Source of the DNA: Azomonas tarimensis
GTDB taxonomy: Bacteria; Pseudomonadota; Gammaproteobacteria; Pseudomonadales; Pseudomonadaceae
DNA length: 64,000 nucleotides
NCBI RefSeq assembly: GCF_042648805.1
Contig: NZ_JBHRXZ010000018.1
Coordinates: 86,491 to 150,490 of the forward strand
Direction: 5' to 3'
A program made the position numbers and the translations under genes. This document shows positions 18,386 through 26,367 of this stretch, one piece after another (the first letter of the stretch is position 1; each line of letters begins with the position of its first letter). The notes under the pieces are model-generated. The model was not told the DNA's origin. It saw nothing but the letters and a program-made list of their open reading frames with translations, and did not search any database.

Positions 18386-18426
18386 CAGTATCAATAGACC
18401 CCGGTCGGCAAAAGAGGTTGATACTG
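18386..18426. repeat. 9-bp inverted repeat between divergent genes
   Basis: CAGTATCAA (18386-18394) and TTGATACTG (18418-18426) are exact reverse complements, 23 bases apart, in the gap between cytochrome c551 and the next rightward gene. Each contains a TTGAT half-site of the FNR/ANR type, but neither is a full FNR box. Confidence 0.5.
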
Positions 18427-18497
18427 TTTTGGTAGGGAATGGCCCCAGTCCCTGGATGTCCAACCTGCACCACAACATCTGTCGAGGATTTAGGACC

Positions 18498-18707
18498 ATG
18501 GCACTGGACAAAGAAGCCTTCGAATCACTCCTGGCACGGGCAGAAGAGCAGGCGGGACGCGCCGTAAGCGAGAATGACCCGATCCATTACCGGGACGCCT
18601 TCGAGTCGAGCCTCAAGGCCTTGCGCATGCTGGCAGACGAATCCAGCGGCTGGCGCGAGGCGGTGGCGCGCGCGACCGAAGAATACTCGGGCAGCGAAGG
18701 CATCTAG
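18498..18707 (+). CDS. Small hypothetical protein (69 aa)
   Basis: I do not recognise it. It is a charged, mostly helical soluble protein beginning MALDKEAFESLLARAEEQAGRA in frame with good G/C third-position bias. The ATG at 18498 has AGGA a few bases before it. An upstream in-frame start at 18429 exists but adds a segment with poor codon use. It lies 163 bases before the MdtD-like gene, which could be a separate unit. Confidence 0.6.
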   Translation: MALDKEAFESLLARAEEQAGRAVSENDPIHYRDAFESSLKALRMLADESSGWREAVARATEEYSGSEGI

Positions 18708-18870
18708 TCGTCTCCCGCACGGGGGCGGTCATCCGCCTGGCGCTGCATCCAGGTCGTCCCGCTCCCGCATTTTGCATTCCGCGCTCACGCGCCTCTCTGC
18801 CAGGGTCCGTCCGGGCCGCGCTTTCGAAGCCATTCATCTATCATTGAGCCCTTTGCCGTCAGGACTCCCG

Positions 18871-20286
18871 ATGCCCGTGACCGCCCCGCAGGATGCCCAG
18901 ACCCTTCGCATATTGCCCTGGCTTGTCGCCATCGCGTTTTTCATGCAGACCCTGGATGGGACCATCCTCAACACCGCCTTGCCGGCGATGGCACGGGATC
19001 TGGCGGAGAACCCGCTGCGCATGCAGGGCGTGGTGATCGCCTACATGCTTACCGTAGCCCTGCTGATCCCGGCGTCGGGCTGGCTGGCGGACCGTTTCGG
19101 CACGCGGCGGATCTTCATCCTGGCGATCGTGCTGTTCAGTCTCGGCTCGCTGGCCTGCGCGCTGTCGCAAAGCCTGAATCAGTTGCTCGCCTCACGGGTG
19201 CTGCAGGGCATCGGCGGCGCGTTGATGTTGCCGGTGGGGCGACTGACCGTGCTGCGGGTGTTTCCACGCAGTGAGTTCGTCCGGGTCATGACCCTGATCG
19301 CCTTGCCTGGCCTGGTGGGGCCGTTGCTCGGCCCCACCCTGGGCGGCTGGTTGGTGCAGTACGCCTCCTGGCACTGGATCTTTCTCATCAACCTGCCGGT
19401 AGGCGTGATCGGTTGCCTGGTGGCGCTGCGCTACATGCCGGACCTGCGAGGCGAGCGGATGCCCTTCGACACCCTGGGGTTCCTGCTCTTTGGCGCCGCC
19501 ATGGTACTGATCACGGTCGCCCTGGAAGGGCTCGGCAGCGAGCAGATGCCCCATGCGCGGGTCATGCTGCTGCTGTTTGGCGGTGTCGCCTGCCTGGCCA
19601 CCTACTGGTTGCATGCAACCCGCGCCCGCCAGCCGCTCTTCAGCCCGAGCCTGTTCCACACCCGCAGCTTTTCGGTGGGCATTCTCGGCAACCTGTTCGC
19701 CCGGCTGGGCAGTGGTGCGTTGCCCTTTCTGGTGCCGTTGCTGCTGCAGGTGGCGCTGGGCTATTCGCCTGCCCAGGCGGGGATGATGATGATCCCGCTG
19801 GCGCTCGGCGCCATGGCCATCAAGCCCTTGGCCAAGCCAGTGATCGACCGCTTTGGCTACCGCGCCACCCTGACAGGCAATACGCTGTTGCTGGGCGGGC
19901 TGATCGGCGGCCTGTCGTTGGTGGGTGGCGATACCTCGCTCGTCTGGCTCATCGTCCACCTCGGACTGATCGGAATGGTCAACTCGCTGCAGTTCACTGC
20001 CATGAACACCGTGACCCTGCTGGGCCTGAGCAACGAGCAGGCCAGCAGCGGCAACAGCCTGCTATCGGTGGTGGTACAGCTGTCGATGAGCCTAGGGGTG
20101 GCTACCGCCGCCGCACTACTGGGCGGCTTCACCCACCCCGGTGGCGACGAGGCGGTGCTGCAGGCCTTTCACCTGACCTTCCTGTGCGTCGGCGCGCTGG
20201 CGATGCTGGCGGCGCCGCTGTTCCTGCAACTGGACAAGTCCGACACCCATGGTCCGGCCGACGACAGTTCCAGGCTGACGGAGTAG
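18871..20286 (+). CDS. mdtD: MdtD-like MFS transporter (DHA2 family, 14 membrane segments)
   Basis: A 471-aa major facilitator of the DHA2/EmrB-QacA type. Motif A-like GWLADRFGTRR and motif C-like LPGLVGPLLGPTLGGWLV are plain. The block SWHWIFLINLPVGVIG and the later MVNSLQF and ASSGNSLLSVVVQLSMS follow E. coli MdtD closely, as does the length. MdtD proteins have been linked to iron-citrate export as well as to drugs, so the substrate is open. ATG 18871 starts directly before the first membrane segment; the longer frame is not supported. No mdtABC genes are nearby. Convergent with the acetamidase fusion, 100 bases apart. Confidence 0.88.
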   Translation: MPVTAPQDAQTLRILPWLVAIAFFMQTLDGTILNTALPAMARDLAENPLRMQGVVIAYMLTVALLIPASGWLADRFGTRRIFILAIVLFSLGSLACALSQSLNQLLASRVLQGIGGALMLPVGRLTVLRVFPRSEFVRVMTLIALPGLVGPLLGPTLGGWLVQYASWHWIFLINLPVGVIGCLVALRYMPDLRGERMPFDTLGFLLFGAAMVLITVALEGLGSEQMPHARVMLLLFGGVACLATYWLHATRARQPLFSPSLFHTRSFSVGILGNLFARLGSGALPFLVPLLLQVALGYSPAQAGMMMIPLALGAMAIKPLAKPVIDRFGYRATLTGNTLLLGGLIGGLSLVGGDTSLVWLIVHLGLIGMVNSLQFTAMNTVTLLGLSNEQASSGNSLLSVVVQLSMSLGVATAAALLGGFTHPGGDEAVLQAFHLTFLCVGALAMLAAPLFLQLDKSDTHGPADDSSRLTE

Positions 20287-20386
20287 ATCGGGCGTTGGCG
20301 GCCTGGCTGCTCACCTGATGGGTATCCAGCGCCGCTTGGAGCTCCTGGCGAATCGCGGTGTCCAGCTCGCCGGCCAGCAGTCTCTG

Positions 20387-22801
20387 TCAGGATCCCGCTG
20401 GGGACGTCTCCTTGGCATTTGGGAAAATCGCTTTGTCGATGACGGCGTGCACGCCTACGTTACCGTCCACCACCTGGGTGATGCCGAAATCGACCGCCAC
20501 CGAGATAAGAGAGACGGCTTCGTCTTCAGTCAGTCGATGAGCCGTCATCAGGTAATGTCGGGTCTTGTGAAAGGCGTCGCGCATGGCCGCGTCCAACGAG
20601 GACTCGCGGTAGACCTGGGTCTGGGCCTTGGGTCCGAGTTCGGCCAGGTAATTGGAGAAGCTCATACCCTGCAGTACCCAGTGATCAGGGGTATCGAGGA
20701 AAGGGTAATTGAGTTCGCCGAGGAAGTTGCCCGCGAGGTCCCGTTTCTTGTGCAGCACCAGTTGGAACACCCCGGTCAGCGAGCACTCGATGGCTGTGCC
20801 GCAAAGTTCTGAATCGCCTTGGGAGGCGTGCGGATCGCCAACCGAGAACAGGGCGCCCTCTACCGATACAGGGAGGAACAGCCGAGCGCCTTTGCCGGCC
20901 CGCCAATTGTCCAGGTTGCCGCCGAAATAGCTCGGTGGAATGGAATCCACCGCACCGTGCTCCTTGGGCGCCACCGCGAGAACGCCGAAGTGGGGCCGGA
21001 CCGGCACCACGGCATCCTTAAGCACACCGAAGCGTCGTTCTATCGTTGTAGGGTCCACCGGTACGCCCGGGTAGTCGATGGTCGGGTGGATGACCCCGTA
21101 GGGGTCGGTCTGGGGTGTCCAGCGGTAATTATAGAGAGCTCTGGCCAGGGGCGGCTGGTTGACGGTATCGATTTCGTAGAGGGTCACGACCTCTCGCTTC
21201 TTTGGCTCGGTCACCAGGTCACCGTACTGGTAGCCCCACCAGGTGGCGGCATTGCTGCCGTACACCTTGCCCTGATGATCCGGGTGGCCGCTCGGCCTGG
21301 GCATGATGTCGAGGATACGGATCTCCAGCACATCGCCCGGCTCGGCGTCCCGGACGTACACCGGGCCGGTACAGATATGCACGCCGAAACCCTCGCCGGC
21401 GCCGCGCCCGAAGATGGACGCATCCATTGGACCCGCGCCGCGCCGATCAACCGCCTTTTCATCGGGAGTCCAGCGAAACACGCTCTCAGCGCCCGGATCC
21501 CCTTGAATCATCCGCTCGCAATCGTCCGAAGCATGCTGGGTCAGCGTCTCGATGGTCACCAGATCGCCGGAATTCACCGACAGCACCGGCTTGATCGAGC
21601 GGCTGAAATAGCCCCAGTGGACGGTCTTTTCCGATACCGGAACGTAGTAATGCCGGGGGCTCCCGGGCTCGGGGAGGCCATCAGCCGTGGCGCGCTTGGG
21701 TGCCAGGACCAGGGAAAGGCTGTAGTGGGACTGGTCCCTCAACACCTCGTGGGGGTGTCGCCGTGGCAGTTCACTGCGCGGTGCTCCGGGATGGGGCTGA
21801 TGGGCCGACGAAGGCTGTTCTGGCCTTCCACGCTGGAGCGGGGCTGCCGACGCCGCCTTTGGCATGGCCCGATAGGTTCTGGGCGCCATGCCGAAGGCGG
21901 CGGAAAAGGCTCGGCTGAAGTTGGCCGCGTCGCGAAATCCCCACCGAAAGCACAAGTCGGAAATGCTGAAGCGGGATAACGAAGGGTCCGACAGATCCAG
22001 CCGACAGCGTTCCAGCCGTCTCTGTTTGAGGTATTCACCAAAAGTGGTCGAGCCGGCCTTGAACAGTTTTTGTACATAGCGGGTGGAAAAACCTTCGAGG
22101 CGGGCAATGTCGTCGATCTGTAACTGATCGTCCCCCAGTCGCGGCTCGATACGGGCACATACCCGACGCAGGTGGACGAGCTGCACGGCAGAGGGATCGT
22201 CAACCGCTGAGCTGTCGTTGCGCGCCAGACTGGCTACCAGCAAATCGCCAAGGGTCGCTTCCAGTGGGGCCGTCTCAGCGAGATCGAGCCGGCCGAGTTG
22301 CTCTCCGATCGACCGCACCAGGGCCTGGCAGATGGCAGCGACACCGCCGCTCGACGCGGCGATCCGATTGGCGCTCAGGGTGCCGGTGTGTACCAGGCGA
22401 AGAACGAAGCTGGCATTTTCGAGGCGGACCAGCACGGCGCGGAACTCGCTTGTCAGCTCGAGGCGCCAGGCGCGCGCCGGGTCCAGCAGGAGAAGCTCAC
22501 CGCTCTGGATGGCCAGTTTCTCGCTGCCCTCGGTTATTTGACCGCGACCGCTCAGCAGGGCGACGAGAAATACCGCCCGGCTGCGAACATCGGCAGGCAT
22601 GGGCATCAACACCTGCGGTGAGGCGGACAGCTGGAGAAACTGCGAGCCCCGAGGCGAGCTGCAGAGGGTGAGGCAGTCGTCCGCCAGGGCTGCCTGGGAC
22701 TGGCTGGTCAGCAGGCGCAGCCGGGCGAAGACGTCTTCCAGTGCTGCCTGGCGCAGGCCCTGGGGCAGGGCACCAAAGGATATCCGTCGCAGATCGTTCA
22801 A
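20387..22801 (-). CDS. AraC-family regulator fused to acetamidase/formamidase
   Basis: One uninterrupted reading frame of about 804 aa joins two complete proteins. Residues 1-200: an AraC-binding-like sensor domain. Residues 205-315: a full AraC/XylS double helix-turn-helix (IDDIARLEGFSTRYVQKLF, then FRWGFRDAANFSRAF and GMAPRTYR). Residues 316-360: a Pro/Arg/His-rich linker. Residues 380-804: an entire FmdA/AmdA amidase, including GDPHASQGDSELCGTAIE (about 655-672). No signal peptide, so cytosolic. The start is probably TTG 22801 (LNDLRRISFG), with GGAGA six bases upstream and just after the paralog ends at 22869; an ATG at 22951 would overlap that gene. By eye the amidase half is roughly two-thirds identical to the neighbouring paralog. 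Likely one transcript with it. Role inferred: control of amide use by a regulator tethered to the enzyme. Confidence 0.85.
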   Translation of the reverse strand: MNDLRRISFGALPQGLRQAALEDVFARLRLLTSQSQAALADDCLTLCSSPRGSQFLQLSASPQVLMPMPADVRSRAVFLVALLSGRGQITEGSEKLAIQSGELLLLDPARAWRLELTSEFRAVLVRLENASFVLRLVHTGTLSANRIAASSGGVAAICQALVRSIGEQLGRLDLAETAPLEATLGDLLVASLARNDSSAVDDPSAVQLVHLRRVCARIEPRLGDDQLQIDDIARLEGFSTRYVQKLFKAGSTTFGEYLKQRRLERCRLDLSDPSLSRFSISDLCFRWGFRDAANFSRAFSAAFGMAPRTYRAMPKAASAAPLQRGRPEQPSSAHQPHPGAPRSELPRRHPHEVLRDQSHYSLSLVLAPKRATADGLPEPGSPRHYYVPVSEKTVHWGYFSRSIKPVLSVNSGDLVTIETLTQHASDDCERMIQGDPGAESVFRWTPDEKAVDRRGAGPMDASIFGRGAGEGFGVHICTGPVYVRDAEPGDVLEIRILDIMPRPSGHPDHQGKVYGSNAATWWGYQYGDLVTEPKKREVVTLYEIDTVNQPPLARALYNYRWTPQTDPYGVIHPTIDYPGVPVDPTTIERRFGVLKDAVVPVRPHFGVLAVAPKEHGAVDSIPPSYFGGNLDNWRAGKGARLFLPVSVEGALFSVGDPHASQGDSELCGTAIECSLTGVFQLVLHKKRDLAGNFLGELNYPFLDTPDHWVLQGMSFSNYLAELGPKAQTQVYRESSLDAAMRDAFHKTRHYLMTAHRLTEDEAVSLISVAVDFGITQVVDGNVGVHAVIDKAIFPNAKETSPAGS

Positions 22802-22868
22802 TGCTGTCTCCGGTAAAGCGAAACCGCCGTGCCGGGATGCTTGGGTTCCGGCACGGCGAGTCTGTGGG

Positions 22869-24320
22869 TCATGTCTCCCTGGCAGGGAACATGCCCTTGT
22901 TGATGATGGCGTGCACGCCCCAGTTGCCGTCGACCACTTGGGTGATGCCAAAATCCACCGCGATCGACATCAACGAAATGGCCTCGTCCTCGCCCAGTCC
23001 CTGGGTGGTCATCAGGAAGTGGCGCATCTTGCGATAGGCGTCGCGCATGGCCCGGTCCACCGATGATTTGTTGTAGATCTCATCCTGAGCGTTGGGTCCC
23101 AGTTCGGCCAGATAGTTGGCATAGCTGAAACCGTGCAGTACCCAGTCATCCTGGGTTTCGAGCAGCGGATAATGCAGTTCGGCCAATGGCGTACCAGGTA
23201 GGTCGGACTTCTTGTGCAGGATGAACTGAAAGGTCCCGGTCAGCGAACACTCGATGGCGGTACCGCATAGTTCGGAATCGCCTTGCGAGGCATGGGGGTC
23301 GCCCACCGTGAACATTGCGCCCTTCACGGCCACTGGATAATAGAGCGTTGCGCCCTTGCCGATCCGCCAGTTGTCGATGTTGCCGCCGGTATAGCTCGGC
23401 GGGATGGAGGTGACCATGTCTGCCTCGGCTGGAGCCACGCCGATGGTGCCGAAGTGGGGCCGGATCGGCACCCGGATGTTCTTCAGAATGCCGTGGTTTT
23501 CGCTGATCGTGCTGCGATCGACCGGAACGCCAGGATAATCGATTGTGGGGTGGACGATGCCGAATGGGTCGGTCTGAGGCGTCCAGCGGTAGTTGTACAC
23601 GGCTCGTGCCCAGTTTCGCTCACCGGTGGCATCCACCTCGTAAATGGTCACTACCTCGCGCTTTTTCGGCTCGGTCAGTAGGTCACCGTACTGAAAGCCC
23701 CACGCGGCGGCGACGTTGCTACCGTAGGTTCGTCCCTTGAAGGCTGCATTGCCGCTTGGGCGCGGGGCGACGTCGATGATGCGCACTTCCAGAACATCGC
23801 CGGGTTCGGCGCCGTTGATGTGCACCGGGCCGGTGAGGATGTGAACTCCGGCGCCAGCGCCGGCGCCGATCTTCGCGTCCATGGGGCCGGCGCCGCGACG
23901 ATCGACGCCCTTGCGCTGGGCGTCCCAATAGAAAATGCTTTCGGCGCCGGGATCGCCCTTGACCATCCGCTCTGCGTCGTCATTCGCGTGATGGGTCAAC
24001 GTCTCGATGGTGGCGAAATCGCCGGAGTTCAGCTCGACGACAGGCTTTGCCGATTTGCTGAAATAGCCCCAAAGCACGGTTTCCACGCTGGCAGGAATGT
24101 AGTAGTGGCTGGCATTGCCGGCGCCCGGGCTGGTGCTGGCGCTGGCAGCAAAAGCGCCAGCGGGCATGCTCATCGCTCCCAGCGTTGCGGCGCCGCCGCC
24201 GATGACCATGGCGTCACGCAGGAATCGGCGTCGGGACTCCTGGAACTCTTCAGTGATGTCCTTCTCCGTCTCGGGGGTAACCCCGTGCGTGCATCCTGGG
24301 CTACAGACATGGTCCTGCAT
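22869..24320 (-). CDS. Tat-exported acetamidase/formamidase
   Basis: A 483-aa FmdA/AmdA-family amidase, predicted to hydrolyse short amides such as formamide or acetamide to ammonium and the acid. A 30-residue N-terminal lead containing CSPGC precedes a twin-arginine signal SRRRFLRDAMVIGGGAA, so the folded enzyme should reach the periplasm. The family motif GDPHASQGDSELCGTA is intact, as are the long stretches shared with the adjacent fusion protein. AAGGAGC six bases before ATG 24320 supports the start. It lies downstream of the nitrate transporter, separated by a strong terminator, in a nitrogen-source region. Confidence 0.88.
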   Translation of the reverse strand: MQDHVCSPGCTHGVTPETEKDITEEFQESRRRFLRDAMVIGGGAATLGAMSMPAGAFAASASTSPGAGNASHYYIPASVETVLWGYFSKSAKPVVELNSGDFATIETLTHHANDDAERMVKGDPGAESIFYWDAQRKGVDRRGAGPMDAKIGAGAGAGVHILTGPVHINGAEPGDVLEVRIIDVAPRPSGNAAFKGRTYGSNVAAAWGFQYGDLLTEPKKREVVTIYEVDATGERNWARAVYNYRWTPQTDPFGIVHPTIDYPGVPVDRSTISENHGILKNIRVPIRPHFGTIGVAPAEADMVTSIPPSYTGGNIDNWRIGKGATLYYPVAVKGAMFTVGDPHASQGDSELCGTAIECSLTGTFQFILHKKSDLPGTPLAELHYPLLETQDDWVLHGFSYANYLAELGPNAQDEIYNKSSVDRAMRDAYRKMRHFLMTTQGLGEDEAISLMSIAVDFGITQVVDGNWGVHAIINKGMFPARET

Positions 24321-24600
24321 TGTTTGCTCCTTCCTGTCATCTCGGTCGACACGCCGGTGCTGCCCGGCGCGGGGTGAGTTGATTATCGGGGCGGGAGAAC
24401 CGGCTGCTTGTCTGGGGGCGCACGATTACTTGTCGAACCTGGATGCGGACAAACAAACCACCGAGTCCAGCGGGCTGGTGCCGATCGGTACCCGACCAGG
24501 TCCGGGCGGCCCGCTCGACCCACGGGCGCCCCTGCACCCCGGATGCGGAACAGAGCCCAGTAGAAGCGCTTGTGGCGGACCAATGCGGCCAGGCGGCCGA

Positions 24601-24632
24601 TAAAAAGAAGGCCGGACAATCGTCCAGCCTTC
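24601..24632 (-). terminator. Intrinsic terminator after nrtABD
   Basis: On the minus strand GAAGGC-T-GGAC, loop GATT, GTCC-G-GCCTTC is followed at once by TTTTT. The 11-pair stem (one wobble) and U tract lie about 40 bases past the ATPase stop. Confidence 0.9.
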
Positions 24633-24669
24633 GGCGCGTTTCCTGCGCGCTTTTTCGGCTCTTCGCCCT

Positions 24670-25455
24670 TTAATGCATCTTGTGCTTCTCGTGCAAAAAG
24701 TGCAGCACGGCGGCGCGGTAGCGGTTGTATTCCGGGTCATCGGCCAGGGCGATGCGGTCGCGGGGTCGCGGCAGCTTCACCTCGAGGATCTCGCCGATGG
24801 TGGCGCTCGGGCCGTTGGTCATCATCACGATGCGGTCGGAGAGCAGCACGGCCTCGTCCACATCGTGGGTGATCATCATCATGGTGTTGCCCAGGTCCTT
24901 CTGGATCTTCATCACCTCGTCCTGCAGGTGAGCGCGGGTGAGGGCGTCCAGCGCGCCGAAGGGTTCGTCCAGCAACAGCACCTTGGGCTTGATCGACAGC
25001 GCCCGGGCGATGCCGACGCGCTGCTTCATGCCGCCGGAGATCTCCTGCGGGTACTTGTTCATGGCATGGCCCATGTTCACCAGCCTGAGGTTGTGCTCGA
25101 TCCACTCCTTGCGCTCGGCCTTGTTCATGCTGCGCTTGAATACCTTGTTCACCGCGACTTCGACGTTCTGGTAGACGGTCAGCCAGGGCAACAGCGAGTG
25201 GTTCTGGAACACCATGCTGCGGTCAGGGCCTGGGCCTCTGACTTCCTTGCCGTCGAGGATCACCCCGCCGGTGCTGGAGTCCAGCAGTCCGGCGACGATG
25301 TTCAGCACCGTGGACTTGCCGCAGCCGGAGTGGCCGATGATGGAGATGAATTCGCCCTTGGCGATCTCCAGGTTGATGTCCTTGAGCACCTGGGAGGCGA
25401 TGTTGCCGCGCTGGAAGCTCTTGTCGAGTTTTTCGATGGAGAGGTAGCTGGTCAT
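24670..25455 (-). CDS. nrtD: Nitrate ABC transporter, ATP-binding protein
   Basis: A 261-aa ABC ATPase of the nitrate/sulfonate/bicarbonate class. Walker A GHSGCGKST, Q-loop VFQNHSLLPW, signature ISGGMKQRVGIARAL, Walker B LLLDEPFGALD and the H-loop THDVDEA are complete. The N-terminal SIEKLDKSFQRG and the long helix inserted after YQNVEVAVNKVFK are typical of NrtC/NrtD/NasD. Last gene of the transporter operon, followed by a strong terminator. Confidence 0.93.
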   Translation of the reverse strand: MTSYLSIEKLDKSFQRGNIASQVLKDINLEIAKGEFISIIGHSGCGKSTVLNIVAGLLDSSTGGVILDGKEVRGPGPDRSMVFQNHSLLPWLTVYQNVEVAVNKVFKRSMNKAERKEWIEHNLRLVNMGHAMNKYPQEISGGMKQRVGIARALSIKPKVLLLDEPFGALDALTRAHLQDEVMKIQKDLGNTMMMITHDVDEAVLLSDRIVMMTNGPSATIGEILEVKLPRPRDRIALADDPEYNRYRAAVLHFLHEKHKMH

Positions 25456-25470
25456 GTCTCGATCCTCTGA

Positions 25471-26337
25471 TCAGGCCGCAGGGGCGCCATGGGTGATACG
25501 CTGGCCGATGAAGGCCACCAGGCGGTCGAGGATGAAGCCGACGACGCCGATGTAGATGAGCGCAAGAATGATGTCGCTGATGCGCGAGGCATTCCACGCA
25601 TCCCAGATGAAGAAGCCGATGCCCACGCCGCCGATCAGCATTTCCGCGGCGATGATGGCCAGCCAGGAGAGGCCGACACCGATCCGCAGGCCAGTGAAAA
25701 TGTAGGGCGCGGCGGCTGGGAGCATGATGGTCTTGAAGTACTCCAGGCCGTTGAGCTGCAGCACCTTGGCCACGTTGCGGTAGTCTTGGGAAATATTGCG
25801 GATGCCCACCGCGGTGTTGATGATGATCGGCCAGATTGCGGTGATGAAGATCACGAACAGCGCCGAGGGATGGCTATCCTGGAAGCCCGCCAGCGACAGC
25901 GGCAGCCAGGCCAGCGGCGGCACGGTGCGCAGCACCTGGAACAGCGGGTCGAGGCCGCGCATGGCCCAGTCGGACTGGCCTATCAGTACACCGAGGCCGA
26001 CCCCGACCACCACGGCGAAGGCGTAGCCGACGGCGACCCGCTCAAGGCTCGCCAGCAACTGCCAGGCCAGGCCCTTGTCGTTGCCGCCGTTGTCGTAGAA
26101 GGGGTGGATGATCAGTTCCCAGGTTTCTTCGAGTACCAGCGAGGGCGGCGGCAGGGCGGCGCCAGGACCGGAGCAGAGCATTTCCCAGATCACGCCCAGA
26201 ACAAGGATCACCACCATGGGCGGCAATACCTGTTGCGTGAAGCCTCGCAGCAGGCGGGTGCCGGTCCGGGCGAGCCGGGACGGTTCGGAAAGGAGGACCG
26301 GGGTGGTCGCAGGCTGGATTTTCACGTTGGCATTCAT
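25471..26337 (-). CDS. nrtB: Nitrate ABC transporter, permease
   Basis: A 288-aa inner-membrane permease with about six hydrophobic segments. The cytoplasmic EAA-type coupling loop is seen around EYFKTIMLPAAAPYIFTGLRIGVGLSW. The stretch VPPLAWLPLSLAGF and the ending WDAWNASRISDIILALIYIGVVGFILDR match NrtB/SsuC-type permeases. It lies between the binding-protein and ATPase genes with gaps of 30 and 15 bases, so one transcript. Confidence 0.93.
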   Translation of the reverse strand: MNANVKIQPATTPVLLSEPSRLARTGTRLLRGFTQQVLPPMVVILVLGVIWEMLCSGPGAALPPPSLVLEETWELIIHPFYDNGGNDKGLAWQLLASLERVAVGYAFAVVVGVGLGVLIGQSDWAMRGLDPLFQVLRTVPPLAWLPLSLAGFQDSHPSALFVIFITAIWPIIINTAVGIRNISQDYRNVAKVLQLNGLEYFKTIMLPAAAPYIFTGLRIGVGLSWLAIIAAEMLIGGVGIGFFIWDAWNASRISDIILALIYIGVVGFILDRLVAFIGQRITHGAPAA

Positions 26338-26367
26338 GGGCGTTTTCCTCAGGGAGCGGGTAAGCGG

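Noticed and set aside
22801..22951. ATG 22951 as the start of the AraC-acetamidase fusion
   Set aside because: It would overlap the end of the exported acetamidase by 83 bases, and the extra residues look like an out-of-frame copy of that gene. The TTG at 22801 has a ribosome-binding site.
20387..24320. The fusion being an artefact of joining two genes by sequencing error
   Set aside because: The frame stays open with normal codon use through the linker and no decayed start or stop was seen at the junction. It remains the main doubt and is stated in the finding.
24383..24619. Possible 78-aa membrane protein on the minus strand
   Set aside because: It starts within the nrt terminator hairpin region and loses any pattern after 30 residues.
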